A stretch of 64,000 bases of DNA. It comes from an uncultured Alphaproteobacteria bacterium. Its GTDB lineage: Bacteria > Pseudomonadota > Alphaproteobacteria > Rhizobiales > Aestuariivirgaceae. A program made the translations under genes and the position numbers. The DNA lies in contig CAMFKI010000010.1 of the NCBI GenBank assembly GCA_945957365.1, forward strand, positions 1 through 64,000. The letters run 5' to 3'. Position 1 is the first letter of the stretch. Every line of letters begins with the position of its first letter. Below the pieces are notes generated by a model. The model was given only the letters and a program-made list of their open reading frames with translations, was not told where the DNA came from and ran no database searches. Below are positions 9,644 through 18,643 of this stretch, piece by piece.

Positions 9644-9891
9644 GCCGGAAGCTTTAGAACATGTTGGAGGAAAGAGAAATGCGCCGGCACACCCCGCCGT
9701 ACCGGACGTCGGCATTGTTCTGGCCCGCTTCCGGGCCGTCGATCCAACGCTCAGCGCCGATCGACACCCTGGCGTCATGTGAAGTTCCCTAGGACTCGCA
9801 GTGTCCGCTACCGGCGGCCAACACGCGCCACGCCTCGGAACACTGGAGCGTGGAGCACCGGAAAACTGCCAGCGTCCTAACGCACTTGATG

Positions 9892-10506
9892 TCACCACCC
9901 TGCGGGACAATCCGCTGCTGGCAGGAAGGCGGACACGTCTGCCCAGGTGCCGGGCGCTCCCTTCCTGAAGGATACGGCGACCGACACCTCGAAAGGCAAG
10001 GTGCCGGCTTCGGTCCAGTGGTGTACAAGCTTCGATCCGGCGCGCGAGGGACATGGAAGATACGCGAAGGCGAGCGACTGCACGTTGGCGAGCAGGACCT
10101 GGGGACTGACGTCGAGTCCCGCTCCCCAACCCGATGGCCGGCGCTCGATCACCAGATGCCCATCCGGGTCCAACCGCAGCTCGGTCTCATAGATGCCACC
10201 GACCTCGCGTTCGCCTGCCGCCACTTCCATGTAGACGATGCGGGACGGCTCGCCAGTGAACCTGACGACACGGCTGCCATCCGCCGCGACGCGGGCAAAG
10301 GCCCGGCTCGATTCCAGGCTCGTGCGCAGGAAGCGCCGCACGACGTCGATGTTCTCCGCGCCTTCCACCCGGCTGATCACCGCGGTGGTCTTCTCGAGCT
10401 TCACGAACAGGCCGCCGAAGCAGCCGAGCAACAGCGAGAACAGCGCAAGCCCCACCAGCATTTCAAGAAGGGTGAACCCGGCTTCCTGATGGTGGATCCG
10501 CGTCAT
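9892..10506 (-). CDS. gspJ: Type II secretion minor pseudopilin GspJ-like
   Basis: 204 residues starting MTRIHHQEAG, followed by the prepilin cleavage site and hydrophobic helix (FTLLEMLVGLALFSLLLGCF) with Glu at +5. The C-terminal globular part (EGAENIDVVRRFLR, YETELRLDPDGHLVIERRP) fits the GspJ/PulJ minor pseudopilin family. Its ATG overlaps the stop of gspI (10503-10506). In type II secretion systems the K-I-J trimer with H caps the pseudopilus and contacts substrate. It is the last gene of the K-H-I-J group, and no other Gsp component follows; 248 bases with no recognisable gene separate it from glnE. Confidence 0.8.
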   Translation of the reverse strand: MTRIHHQEAGFTLLEMLVGLALFSLLLGCFGGLFVKLEKTTAVISRVEGAENIDVVRRFLRTSLESSRAFARVAADGSRVVRFTGEPSRIVYMEVAAGEREVGGIYETELRLDPDGHLVIERRPSGWGAGLDVSPQVLLANVQSLAFAYLPCPSRAGSKLVHHWTEAGTLPFEVSVAVSFRKGAPGTWADVSAFLPAADCPAGW

Positions 10507-10883
10507 CCTCCGTGACCGAGGACGATGGTATCGGCCACGAGCTCCGGCAATCCGGCTCCAGCCTTCCGCACGATGTGGCCGGAGATGCGCAGCGGCAGGA
10601 GGCCGTGCGAAGAGTTGCCCGGCACCGCCGACACGGCGACGGTCCAGCGGTAGCTTGACGTCTCCCCGTCCCACCGGTCGGCGGGCTTCACCGTTTCGGC
10701 GCGGAGGCGCCTGAACTCGGCCTCCACGGCGTCCACCGCCTCCTGGCGCGCGACGATGCGGGACGCGGTGTTGAGGGCACTGGACAGCGCCGCATAAATG
10801 GCAATGAGGACCCCGGAGAAAATGGCGAGTCCAACCAGGGTCTCGATGAGCGTAAAGCCACTTTCCTCGCGGCGGCGCTTCAT
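10503..10883 (-). CDS. gspI: Type II secretion minor pseudopilin GspI-like
   Basis: 126 residues. The start at 10883 gives the short basic leader MKRRREESG, then the cleavage site and helix FTLIETLVGLAIFSGVLIAI with Glu at +5. The rest (ALNTASRIVARQEAVDAVEAEFRRLR and a beta-rich C terminus) fits GspI/PulI. An extended frame to 10922 is open, but the internal ATG gives the normal prepilin leader and overlaps the gspH stop by four bases. GspI nucleates the tip complex with J and K. Confidence 0.78.
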   Translation of the reverse strand: MKRRREESGFTLIETLVGLAIFSGVLIAIYAALSSALNTASRIVARQEAVDAVEAEFRRLRAETVKPADRWDGETSSYRWTVAVSAVPGNSSHGLLPLRISGHIVRKAGAGLPELVADTIVLGHGG

Positions 10884-11431
10884 CTGGCCACGCCATCGGT
10901 GCTGACGGCGCCGGTGAGCCACTCCACCCGAACGACCCTGGTCAGGCTCCCGGCCTGCAGGATGATGTCCCCGCCCGAAGAGCCGCCCGCCGGATCGAAT
11001 GTGATTTGTCCGGCGCCATCGGTCACGAGGCCGTGCGCCGTGCGCAGGCTCAGGCGCGCGACGGACGCGAGGCGATAGCCGGACTCAGCTCCGGGACCGG
11101 TGATGCCGGGCGCCGTGAGATCGAGCGTGACCGCGGTGACGGTCCGCGTCGCCAGCGCCATCTCACGCGCCTCCCGCAGACGTGCGGCGAGCACGCGCGC
11201 GTCAGCCCCGAGCTTCACCGCACCGCCGCCGGATGACAGCTGCGGCAGCGCGACCACCGCCGCAAGGGCAACGACGGCGAGGGACACCAGCATCTCGACG
11301 AGGGTAAAGCCGCCTGCGCCGTCAGCGACACGGCACCGGCTCCGCCTGCAGCGGCTATGCCCGCGCGCAGCGCTGAGGAGGACAGGTACCGGTACGCGCC
11401 CATCGGATTGCGGAAGGCCTTCGCACACCAT
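10880..11431 (-). CDS. gspH: Type II secretion minor pseudopilin GspH-like
   Basis: 183 residues. The prepilin motif GG/FTLVEMLVSLAVVALAAVV is followed by a GspH-like domain (VKLGADARVLAARLREAREMALATRTVTAVTLD) and a beta-rich tail. The leader before the cleavage site would be 41 residues, unusually long and arginine-rich. I found no in-frame ATG or GTG closer to the cleavage site, so either the long leader is real or there is a sequence problem. The start lies nine bases after gspK, and the end overlaps gspI. Confidence 0.75.
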   Translation of the reverse strand: MVCEGLPQSDGRVPVPVLLSAARGHSRCRRSRCRVADGAGGFTLVEMLVSLAVVALAAVVALPQLSSGGGAVKLGADARVLAARLREAREMALATRTVTAVTLDLTAPGITGPGAESGYRLASVARLSLRTAHGLVTDGAGQITFDPAGGSSGGDIILQAGSLTRVVRVEWLTGAVSTDGVAR

Positions 11432-11439
11432 CGCCTTGC

Positions 11440-12396
11440 TCAGCCGTATGTGCGGCCGCCCGCAGCGGGCGCGGCCTGGTCCGTGCGTGTCGGAGGGCTG
11501 TCACGCAGCCCCGCGCACGGCTCGCCGTCATCGGGCTGCCGCTCGGGCGCCTCGCCCCATGAGCCCTCGTCCCATGACAGGACTGCGAAGGGCTGCCCGG
11601 GCTGATCAAGTCTTTCGATCATCGCACGCCTGACGAAGCGCGTGCCATCCGTGAGTTCCACGGCGGCGACGATGGCACGGTCCGGTGAGGCGCGTGGCGA
11701 TGAAAAGGCCAGTCCGGCAACCGAACTGCGCGATACGCCGAGGGCGCGCAGCAAACCCGCCGGTGCAGTCCCGAAGTCGATTCCGGCCTGCAGATTGGCG
11801 ACAGTGGTGAACTGCCGCAGGGCCAACAGGAGGCCGGGCGTCATGTCCGGAATCTGGTCCAGTTCCTCCAGCGCCTCGAATGGCGCGTTCTTGGGCCCGA
11901 AGGAGCGGCCGGGATAGACCGCGGGTTCACTGCCCCCCAGATCCGCCGCGCCATCGGCATCGCGGTAGTCGCGCATGTCACTCGTCATGCGCGCGGCCTG
12001 CTCGCGGCCGAGGCCGAGCCCCTCGAGAAGCGCCGTCATCAAGGGGACGGAGGCCGTATTGAGATCGACCAGCCCGCTCTGGTCCTGCACCGCGACCCAG
12101 GCCCGTGCCGCATTGCCCCAGCTGCAGGCGCGCCAGCTGCCGTCCGCCGGGATCCCGCCATCGCCCGTCGCCAGCTGCAGCGCCGTCAGCCGCACCAGCC
12201 CGTCGGCGATGCCCTCCGCCAGCTCCGACGACATGGCATTGCGCGCATAGAGCGCGTGACTGCGGATCGACGTGGTGACCGAAATGGCAAAGGCGGCAAG
12301 AAGTCCGGACATCCACAGCACCGTGATCAGGACGAAGCCCCGGCTCGCACGTCGCTGCCTGCTGTCCTTCAAGGGATGCCCAGAACGGATTCGCAT
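11440..12396 (-). CDS. gspK: Type II secretion minor pseudopilin GspK-like
   Basis: 318 residues, the largest of the pseudopilins as expected for GspK. The start at 12396 gives a basic leader and prepilin site ASRG/FVLITVLWMSGLLAAF; +5 is Thr rather than Glu, a known hallmark of K subunits. Helix-hairpin-helix-like segments typical of the GspK saddle domain follow (GLVDLNTASVPLMTALLEGLGL and FEALEELDQIPDMTPGLLLALRQF). First gene of the K-H-I-J group. Its start faces the RHS toxin gene across a 220-base divergent intergenic region. Confidence 0.8.
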   Translation of the reverse strand: MRIRSGHPLKDSRQRRASRGFVLITVLWMSGLLAAFAISVTTSIRSHALYARNAMSSELAEGIADGLVRLTALQLATGDGGIPADGSWRACSWGNAARAWVAVQDQSGLVDLNTASVPLMTALLEGLGLGREQAARMTSDMRDYRDADGAADLGGSEPAVYPGRSFGPKNAPFEALEELDQIPDMTPGLLLALRQFTTVANLQAGIDFGTAPAGLLRALGVSRSSVAGLAFSSPRASPDRAIVAAVELTDGTRFVRRAMIERLDQPGQPFAVLSWDEGSWGEAPERQPDDGEPCAGLRDSPPTRTDQAAPAAGGRTYG

Positions 12397-12616
12397 GACG
12401 AACTTCTCGAGAGTTTGACGATGCCGGCATGCCCTGGCGCATTCATCGACGCGAGGGTGAATAACTGAGTTCATCCCGGCAAGGATAGAGTCTGACTCAC
12501 TGCTTCTGCAACAGTTTTGACTGCAATCCTTTGCTATACATTTTTGTTTTGTTTCAGTGTTTTTCATTGCCAGAGGAGCAAGGGGAGATATCTTCCCCTT
12601 GGTCATCTGTCTCGGG
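12397..12616. promoter_or_regulatory. Divergent promoter/leader region of the gspK group and the RHS gene
   Basis: An AT-richer spacer between two divergent genes. On the plus strand 12516-12535 (a 20-base block beginning TTTGACTGCAATCC) and 12550-12571 are found again, identical and nearly identically spaced (34 versus 33 bases apart, about 100 bases before the ATG), upstream of the second SpvB-like gene at 20298-20317 and 20331-20352. TTGACT could be a -35 box, but the best -10-like hexamer (TATACA) is only 12 bases away, so the exact promoter is not resolved. Confidence 0.5.
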
Positions 12617-15600
12617 ATGGAACGCATGCGCGCGATTTTGACAGCCATTGTCCTGGGGCTCATCGCGGCTCCCTGCGTCGCCCAGCAGGCACAGGACGTA
12701 CGCGCCCCCAAACTCCCTGTGGCAGCGAGCAACGGCAGCTTCACACGGGTGATCCCCATCGCGGTTCCGGAGTTCCGCGGCATCCAGCCGGACCTACGGC
12801 TGGTTTATGATTCAGCGACGGGTTTGAGGGTCTTGCCACCGGTCGGCGGCGAGCTGGGCATCGGATGGACACTGCAGGGCTTGTCTGCCATTCAGCGCAC
12901 ATCGGGCACACCCGTGGCAAATGGCGGAAACAAGGCCGCGAGCTGGCGGGGTGCACCTGCCTATGGGGCCGCCGGCTTTGCACCGGACAGTTTTCTGCTC
13001 GACGGCAAGGAACTCATTCCCTGCAGCGAGGTCGCCGATCCCTCGTCGGCCCCATCTTGTGTGGCGGGAACATCCAACACCTATGTCACCCGCCTCGAAA
13101 GTTTCGAACGCATCCGCCGAAACCCCTCCGCCAACAGCTGGGAGGTCACATCGACTGACGGAACGAGGTCAGTCTACACTTCTCTCGAAGCGACATCCTC
13201 CGATCTGACGTATCGCTGGCAACTCTCTTCGGTCATCGATCGCCATGGCAACCATGTCGACTATGGTTGGAACTGCAGTTCCGGACACTGCACGATCGCC
13301 AGCATCAGGGATTTCAACCAGGGCAGCGGAACGCCGGCCAGCGAAGTTGTCGTCTACACCGAGGACCGGCCGGACCGGATCACCTACGGCGACGGACGCA
13401 GCATGCGCAGCATGACCAAGCGCATCACCGGCATTGAAATCCGCAACGGAGGTCAACGGCAGGCAGCCTATGGGCTGACCTATGAAACATCCGCATCGAC
13501 CGGACTGTCGCGGCTCATCACGGTGAGGCGTTTCGGATCTGACGCCGTCATCTCTGGATCCACCGTTACGGGGGGAACGTCACTTCCGGCTTATGAGATG
13601 CACTACTCGAACAGCGGCAATGCAAGTGGTGTTCCGACCTTTGCCAAGCAGTCGAACTGGTCTGCCCCCGCCTATGTAAACACCACTTATGTGCTTTCTC
13701 CCTGGACCGGTCACGAAATTGTGGGCGACTTCAACGGCGACGGCTGGGCAACCGACTTCTACTTCCCGCCCATTACGATTCCGGACACTGGCTATGGCAC
13801 AGGGGGAACTCTCTACTACGGCAACGGACAGCCTGCAATTCTGCCGGACGAGCGGGCCTACCTGCGCTACAATGCTGCTCCGCCCACCGAATATGTTGCT
13901 GCGGTCGCCGACCTCGACGGGGACGGGGTCAGCGACTTCGTCGATATTCAGACCTGGGTAAACTACAGCTTATGGAACAAGCACAATCCGCCCGTCATCT
14001 TTTACGTCAAGTACATCGAATACCTTGGAATGGTTGGCCGGACACTCGCCGGTACGCTCTTCTCATTCCTGCCGTCAAATCTCGGTTATGGAAGGTCAAA
14101 TATAGGTTATGGAAACTGGACCGCCCTTCCGGGTGACTTCAATGGCGATGGCCAGGATGATCTCCTGTTGCACAACGGCAACATCGTCCTTTCGACGCCG
14201 GGCAATCCGCGCCAGCCGACAATTGTCACCTGGGGCCTGAACGCCAACCAGGACAATGGCTATTTGCCTGCGATTGCCGACGTGAATGGCGACGGCAAGG
14301 CCGACGTCGTCGTCAAGCAAGGCAATTCGGCAACCTATCAGGTCTACCTGTCGACGGGAACTGGCTTCGCGGCGCAGCCGAGCTTCGCGGCGCCCAGCAA
14401 TTCGGACTCACTTTCCGTTGCGGATATCAACGGCGACGGGATGAGCGATCTGATCTTCCTGTCGAGCCCAGGCCAAGGCGGGTCGCGGCGCATCGCGACT
14501 TACTTCTCCAATGGCGCAAATTATTCTGCGAGTGGTGCGGGCCCGTCCCCGGCCGCGTCAACGACCTACATCGCCGGCGCATCTCAGATCATGTCCTCGA
14601 CGAACATCAAGTTCGGCGATTTCAACGGCGACGGGCGGGCAGATGTCGCGATCGGCTCCGACATTGCCCGATCGACGGGAATGGGGTTCGAAGCACAGGC
14701 CCACGGCATCGATGCCAATGGTGGGACCGATCCCGTATCATTCGCAGTGGATTTCAACGGCGATGGCGCTGACGATCTCGGGCGGATCACCACGAATCCG
14801 GCCAATCAGAGGGTCTGGCTGTCCACTGCTGGCCAAGCCGATCTGCTGACCTCCGTGAAGGAACCGCTGGGTGCCCAGATATCCGTAAGTTATGGGCCTT
14901 CCGCCGGAACGCCGGGAAGCCGACTTCCCTTCAACACCCAGGTTGTCAGAACCATGACCTTGGACGACGGCCGAGGGACTGGGACAAGTCAGGCGACCTA
15001 CCGCTTCTCCTATGAAGGCGGCGCGTGGTCGAAGGTCGACCGGCAGTTTCTCGGATTCCAGAAGGTGACCATAAGCCTTCCCTGCGTTGCAGGCGAAAGC
15101 ACCTGTCCTCAGAGGGTCATGTATTATGACCAGTCCCCGGCCTGCATCGGGCAGGTGGTTGCCGACCAGACATTTGATGGCTCAGGCAACCTCTTGTTCC
15201 AGTCCACCACGTCTTTGTCAAAGTCAACAAGAGCGCCGTTCACCTGTCTCGCCGCGGCGACAGAAAATCGCTTCTACCAGGGCTCGAGTTCCAAGGCCAC
15301 GCGACAGGATTTCACCTATGACTCCTACGGCAATCTCACGCAGGTGCTCGACTACGGCGTGACCGAGGCCACTGGCGACGAGACGCTGACGGTCAATTCC
15401 TTCAGCCCGAACACGACGGACTACGTCGTGTCCTGCCAGGTCCAGACACTGGTCTATCAGGGCACCACCTCGGCAGGGCCGTTGCTGACCGGCAGCCGTG
15501 TCGCCTTTGACGGGAGTGCGACCTGGCAGCCGCCAACCGCCTGCGACGTCACCCAGCGCGAAGACTGGACCTCGGGGGGCGACTGGATCGTCACCGGGCG

Positions 15601-18600
15601 CTGGGCCTATGACGGCTTCGGCAATCGCGTCTCCGCCACGGATGGCGCCGGTAATACCACGACGACGCTCTACGACGGCGGTTTCAGCCTCTATCCGGTC
15701 GAAACACGGCTACCCAATTTTGCCACCGACCAGCGCTTCCGGACGCAGACCAGCTGGGACGCGACCTGCGGCCAGCCCACCTCGACGACGGACCTGAATG
15801 GGCAGGTCACCAGCTACTCCTATGATGCAATGTGCCGGGAAGCCTACAGGCATTTGCCCACAGGATATGAGGAGTGGCGGAGTTACTGGAACCTCGGCCA
15901 GCCGACGACTCAGCATCTCGACGTGTGGTCAACGCCGGCGGGTGGACAAACCTATGGGCGCTGGACAGCCCTTTACATCGATGGCTTTGGCCGCAGCGTC
16001 TATGACGCCCACATTGGTTGGCGAACTGACAACAACATCGCAGTGGCAACGTCCTACGATCAGCGCGGAAACGTTCAATTCAGGTCGGCTCCCTTTTATT
16101 CCGGCGAAGCGCAGTACTGGACAACCTACACCTACGACAAGCTCGACCGACTAACACGCGTCACCAACCCGGACGGCACCTCCAGGAGCAACGCCTACTA
16201 TCTCGGGTGGCCAAATTCTGCCGAATTCACGGCAACCGCCGTGACTGACGAGAATGGGCACACGATCTGGGAGCCACGCGATGCGCATGGCAACCTGATG
16301 AAGCGCGTTCGGGTCAAGAATGGCGCCGCCGTTCCCACCGAATATCGCCGCGACGGTCTCGGCCGCATCGTCCAGGTGATCGACCCCGTGGGCAACCAAT
16401 GGTCCTACAGCTACGATGGATTGGGCCGGCGCATCCGCGTGGATGACCCGGACCTCGGCAGCTGGACCTATGCCTATGACAATGCTTCCCGCCTCGTCAC
16501 ACAGACAGACGCAAAAGGCCAGCGCACGCAGCTGAGCTATGACACGCTGTCGCGCCTCACCGCGAAGGCGGTGAGCACGGCGTCCGGCACCGAACTCACC
16601 ACCAACAGCTATGACGAGGCCCGCGCCGGCTATTTCAATCTGGGCCAGCTCACCACCGCGGTTCGGACCGCCGGCACGCGGCGCTTCACCCAGCGCTACG
16701 ACTATGACCTGGCCGGCCGGCTCAGCCAGCGCAGTGACATCGGCGTCAATGGACGGGACTACACCCAGGGCTTCGAATACTGGTCGGACGGCAGCCTCGA
16801 GCGCAAGCGCCTGGCCGACGGATCATGGACCGGAACCTATGTCTATGACCTGTCCGGCCGGCTCTACAGCGTCGGCAACGCCAATGCGCCCTCGGCCAGC
16901 GAGCCGGCGCAATATGTCGCGTCGACGACCTACAATGCCCGCGGCCAGACCACGGCGATTTCCTATGGCGGCGGCGTCACCACCAGCTTCGGCTACAACG
17001 ACCAGCGCGGCTTCCTCAACCGCGTGCTGACGCAAAGGGATGGGCAGACACTGCTCGACCTCAACTACAGCCGAAACGCCGAGGGCCTCATCACAAGGAT
17101 CGACTCGCCCGATCCCTCCCGCGCCTGGGCCTTCGGCTATGACGAGATGGACCGGCTGGTTTCCGCCGACAATCTCGGCGGCACGGCGCAGGACCGCAGC
17201 TACGCCTATGACGATGCCGACAATTTGACGGCCAATTCCGGCCTCTGCCCGGGCAATGGCCTCGTCTATGCCGCGGGCGGGGCTCATCCCCATGCCCCCG
17301 TCTCGATCTGCGGCACGCCCGTCACCTATGACGCGAACGGCAACACGCTCACCTACGACCCAGACGGGCCGGGGCCGCTGCCCGCCAAATCCATCACCTA
17401 TGACGGCGAGAACCGCCCCGCCACCGTCACCGTCAACGGCAATCCCGCCCGCTTCGACTATGGCCCCGACGGCGAGCGCGCCGGCAAGGCCTTCCTCGGG
17501 CAGTTGCACTTCTACCTGGGGGCCGATGCCGAGGTGCTGGTGAACACCGCCAACCGCGGGGGCCTCCTCACCTCCTACCTCCACCCCGACATCCGGCGCG
17601 AGGGCTCCGCCACCGACGTGATGGTGAAGGACCACCTCGCCTCCAACCGCCTGGTGCTGCGCGTGGGCTCGGGCGTCACGAGGGCCGACTACGGCCCCTT
17701 CGGCCAGCCGCTCACCTCCAACGGCTCCCAGGTGCTGCAGGGCAAGGCCTACCTCAACGAACGCTTCGACCCCGAAGCGGGCCTCGAATACCTGCACGCC
17801 CGCTACTACGACCCCACGCTCGGCCGCTTCCTCACGCCGGACACCTGGGACCCGGACATCCCGGGCGTCGACTTCAACCGCTACGCCTATGCGCTGGATG
17901 ATCCTGTGAATGGAAGTGATGCGAACGGCCATAAGGATCCGGACAGTGGCGGTGAGATTTCCGATCCGACGTCCCACGCGCCCCAGAACACGGGTGGCGT
18001 GGGAGGATACAGCGTGTCGGATCACGTTCCCGAGCACTGGCATGACAACGGCGGTGGCTCCAATGTCGGGAACGATAAAGGTGGCGATTCGGAGACCCAC
18101 TCGGGCAATAATTCCGGATCTCGCAAAAGTCTCGTATATCACGGCAGTCCAGAACTGGCCCCCTCCTCATGTGTTACTTGTGCAGTAGCAGCTGGGCTAG
18201 CCGCAGCTGCAATTATAGCTGTCGTTGGACCAGAAGTGGCCCTCGGATATGCTGAGGAAAGGATTGAACAGGAAGCGATCACATCTTTGGCCGATAATCT
18301 CACTGTCGAGGGAGAGGTGTCCCCTCCAAGTCTCGAATCTCCGTCGACCCCAAAGATTTCACAGCCATACTCAAGACCTTCCGGAGCAACAACCCAAGCG
18401 CAGAGAAATGCCGTACAAGGCAAACCTTGCGTAAAGTGTGATACATTGACCAGCAAACAGTTTGCTGGTCATAAGGAAGCATTGGTGAAGGAATATTATG
18501 ACACAGGTACGATCGACTTGGCAAAGATGAGAAGCCTTGAATCGGTTCAGCCGGAATGCCCAGCCTGCTCAGCCAAGGAAGGGGCAGAGCTGTCCCGCTA

Positions 18601-18643
18601 CTCACAGGAAATGAAGAGGAGTTTGGGCCTTGGTCCACGATAA
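12617..18643 (+). CDS. Secreted SpvB/VCBS/RHS polymorphic toxin with nuclease-like C-terminal domain
   Basis: 2008 residues from the ATG at 12617; the frame is open 20 codons further up, but this start gives a clean signal peptide (MRAILTAIVLGLIAAPCVAQQ). A SpvB/TcB-like N-terminal domain follows (about residues 30-220; IPIAVPEFRGIQPDLRLVYDSATGLRVLPPVGG). Seven FG-GAP/VCBS calcium loops come next (DFNGDGWATDF near 371 to DFNGDGADDLG near 712), then about 20 RHS/YD repeats (about 900-1700). The RHS core signature YLHARYYDPTLGRFLTPD is near 1725, followed by a hydrophobic pre-toxin stretch and a variable tip. The last 94 residues (CVKC, GHKEALVKEYYDTGTID, CPAC) look like a treble-clef/HNH zinc-finger nuclease used as a toxin tip. 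Base composition becomes clearly AT-richer after about 18100, typical of exchanged toxin tips. The immunity gene follows directly. Confidence 0.88.
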   Translation: MERMRAILTAIVLGLIAAPCVAQQAQDVRAPKLPVAASNGSFTRVIPIAVPEFRGIQPDLRLVYDSATGLRVLPPVGGELGIGWTLQGLSAIQRTSGTPVANGGNKAASWRGAPAYGAAGFAPDSFLLDGKELIPCSEVADPSSAPSCVAGTSNTYVTRLESFERIRRNPSANSWEVTSTDGTRSVYTSLEATSSDLTYRWQLSSVIDRHGNHVDYGWNCSSGHCTIASIRDFNQGSGTPASEVVVYTEDRPDRITYGDGRSMRSMTKRITGIEIRNGGQRQAAYGLTYETSASTGLSRLITVRRFGSDAVISGSTVTGGTSLPAYEMHYSNSGNASGVPTFAKQSNWSAPAYVNTTYVLSPWTGHEIVGDFNGDGWATDFYFPPITIPDTGYGTGGTLYYGNGQPAILPDERAYLRYNAAPPTEYVAAVADLDGDGVSDFVDIQTWVNYSLWNKHNPPVIFYVKYIEYLGMVGRTLAGTLFSFLPSNLGYGRSNIGYGNWTALPGDFNGDGQDDLLLHNGNIVLSTPGNPRQPTIVTWGLNANQDNGYLPAIADVNGDGKADVVVKQGNSATYQVYLSTGTGFAAQPSFAAPSNSDSLSVADINGDGMSDLIFLSSPGQGGSRRIATYFSNGANYSASGAGPSPAASTTYIAGASQIMSSTNIKFGDFNGDGRADVAIGSDIARSTGMGFEAQAHGIDANGGTDPVSFAVDFNGDGADDLGRITTNPANQRVWLSTAGQADLLTSVKEPLGAQISVSYGPSAGTPGSRLPFNTQVVRTMTLDDGRGTGTSQATYRFSYEGGAWSKVDRQFLGFQKVTISLPCVAGESTCPQRVMYYDQSPACIGQVVADQTFDGSGNLLFQSTTSLSKSTRAPFTCLAAATENRFYQGSSSKATRQDFTYDSYGNLTQVLDYGVTEATGDETLTVNSFSPNTTDYVVSCQVQTLVYQGTTSAGPLLTGSRVAFDGSATWQPPTACDVTQREDWTSGGDWIVTGRWAYDGFGNRVSATDGAGNTTTTLYDGGFSLYPVETRLPNFATDQRFRTQTSWDATCGQPTSTTDLNGQVTSYSYDAMCREAYRHLPTGYEEWRSYWNLGQPTTQHLDVWSTPAGGQTYGRWTALYIDGFGRSVYDAHIGWRTDNNIAVATSYDQRGNVQFRSAPFYSGEAQYWTTYTYDKLDRLTRVTNPDGTSRSNAYYLGWPNSAEFTATAVTDENGHTIWEPRDAHGNLMKRVRVKNGAAVPTEYRRDGLGRIVQVIDPVGNQWSYSYDGLGRRIRVDDPDLGSWTYAYDNASRLVTQTDAKGQRTQLSYDTLSRLTAKAVSTASGTELTTNSYDEARAGYFNLGQLTTAVRTAGTRRFTQRYDYDLAGRLSQRSDIGVNGRDYTQGFEYWSDGSLERKRLADGSWTGTYVYDLSGRLYSVGNANAPSASEPAQYVASTTYNARGQTTAISYGGGVTTSFGYNDQRGFLNRVLTQRDGQTLLDLNYSRNAEGLITRIDSPDPSRAWAFGYDEMDRLVSADNLGGTAQDRSYAYDDADNLTANSGLCPGNGLVYAAGGAHPHAPVSICGTPVTYDANGNTLTYDPDGPGPLPAKSITYDGENRPATVTVNGNPARFDYGPDGERAGKAFLGQLHFYLGADAEVLVNTANRGGLLTSYLHPDIRREGSATDVMVKDHLASNRLVLRVGSGVTRADYGPFGQPLTSNGSQVLQGKAYLNERFDPEAGLEYLHARYYDPTLGRFLTPDTWDPDIPGVDFNRYAYALDDPVNGSDANGHKDPDSGGEISDPTSHAPQNTGGVGGYSVSDHVPEHWHDNGGGSNVGNDKGGDSETHSGNNSGSRKSLVYHGSPELAPSSCVTCAVAAGLAAAAIIAVVGPEVALGYAEERIEQEAITSLADNLTVEGEVSPPSLESPSTPKISQPYSRPSGATTQAQRNAVQGKPCVKCDTLTSKQFAGHKEALVKEYYDTGTIDLAKMRSLESVQPECPACSAKEGAELSRYSQEMKRSLGLGPR

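Noticed and set aside
5549..9880. 1443-codon open frame on the plus strand
   Set aside because: It lies antisense to glnE, the sigma factor and the EF-hand gene; its His/Arg/Gly-rich product is a high-GC shadow without any recognisable domain.
9644..9891. Small gene between gspJ and glnE
   Set aside because: Short frames exist, but none has a ribosome site or recognisable product.
9644..10129. Upstream extension of glnE
   Set aside because: The extra 162 residues are basic and low complexity, unlike GlnE, and overlap the gspJ coding region.
12516..12540. Sigma-54 promoter before the RHS gene
   Set aside because: TTGCT is present, but the GG element at the required distance is missing.
15300..17300. 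Tandem DNA repeats in the RHS gene
   Set aside because: The periodicity is that of YD peptide repeats in the protein; the DNA itself is not a simple tandem repeat.
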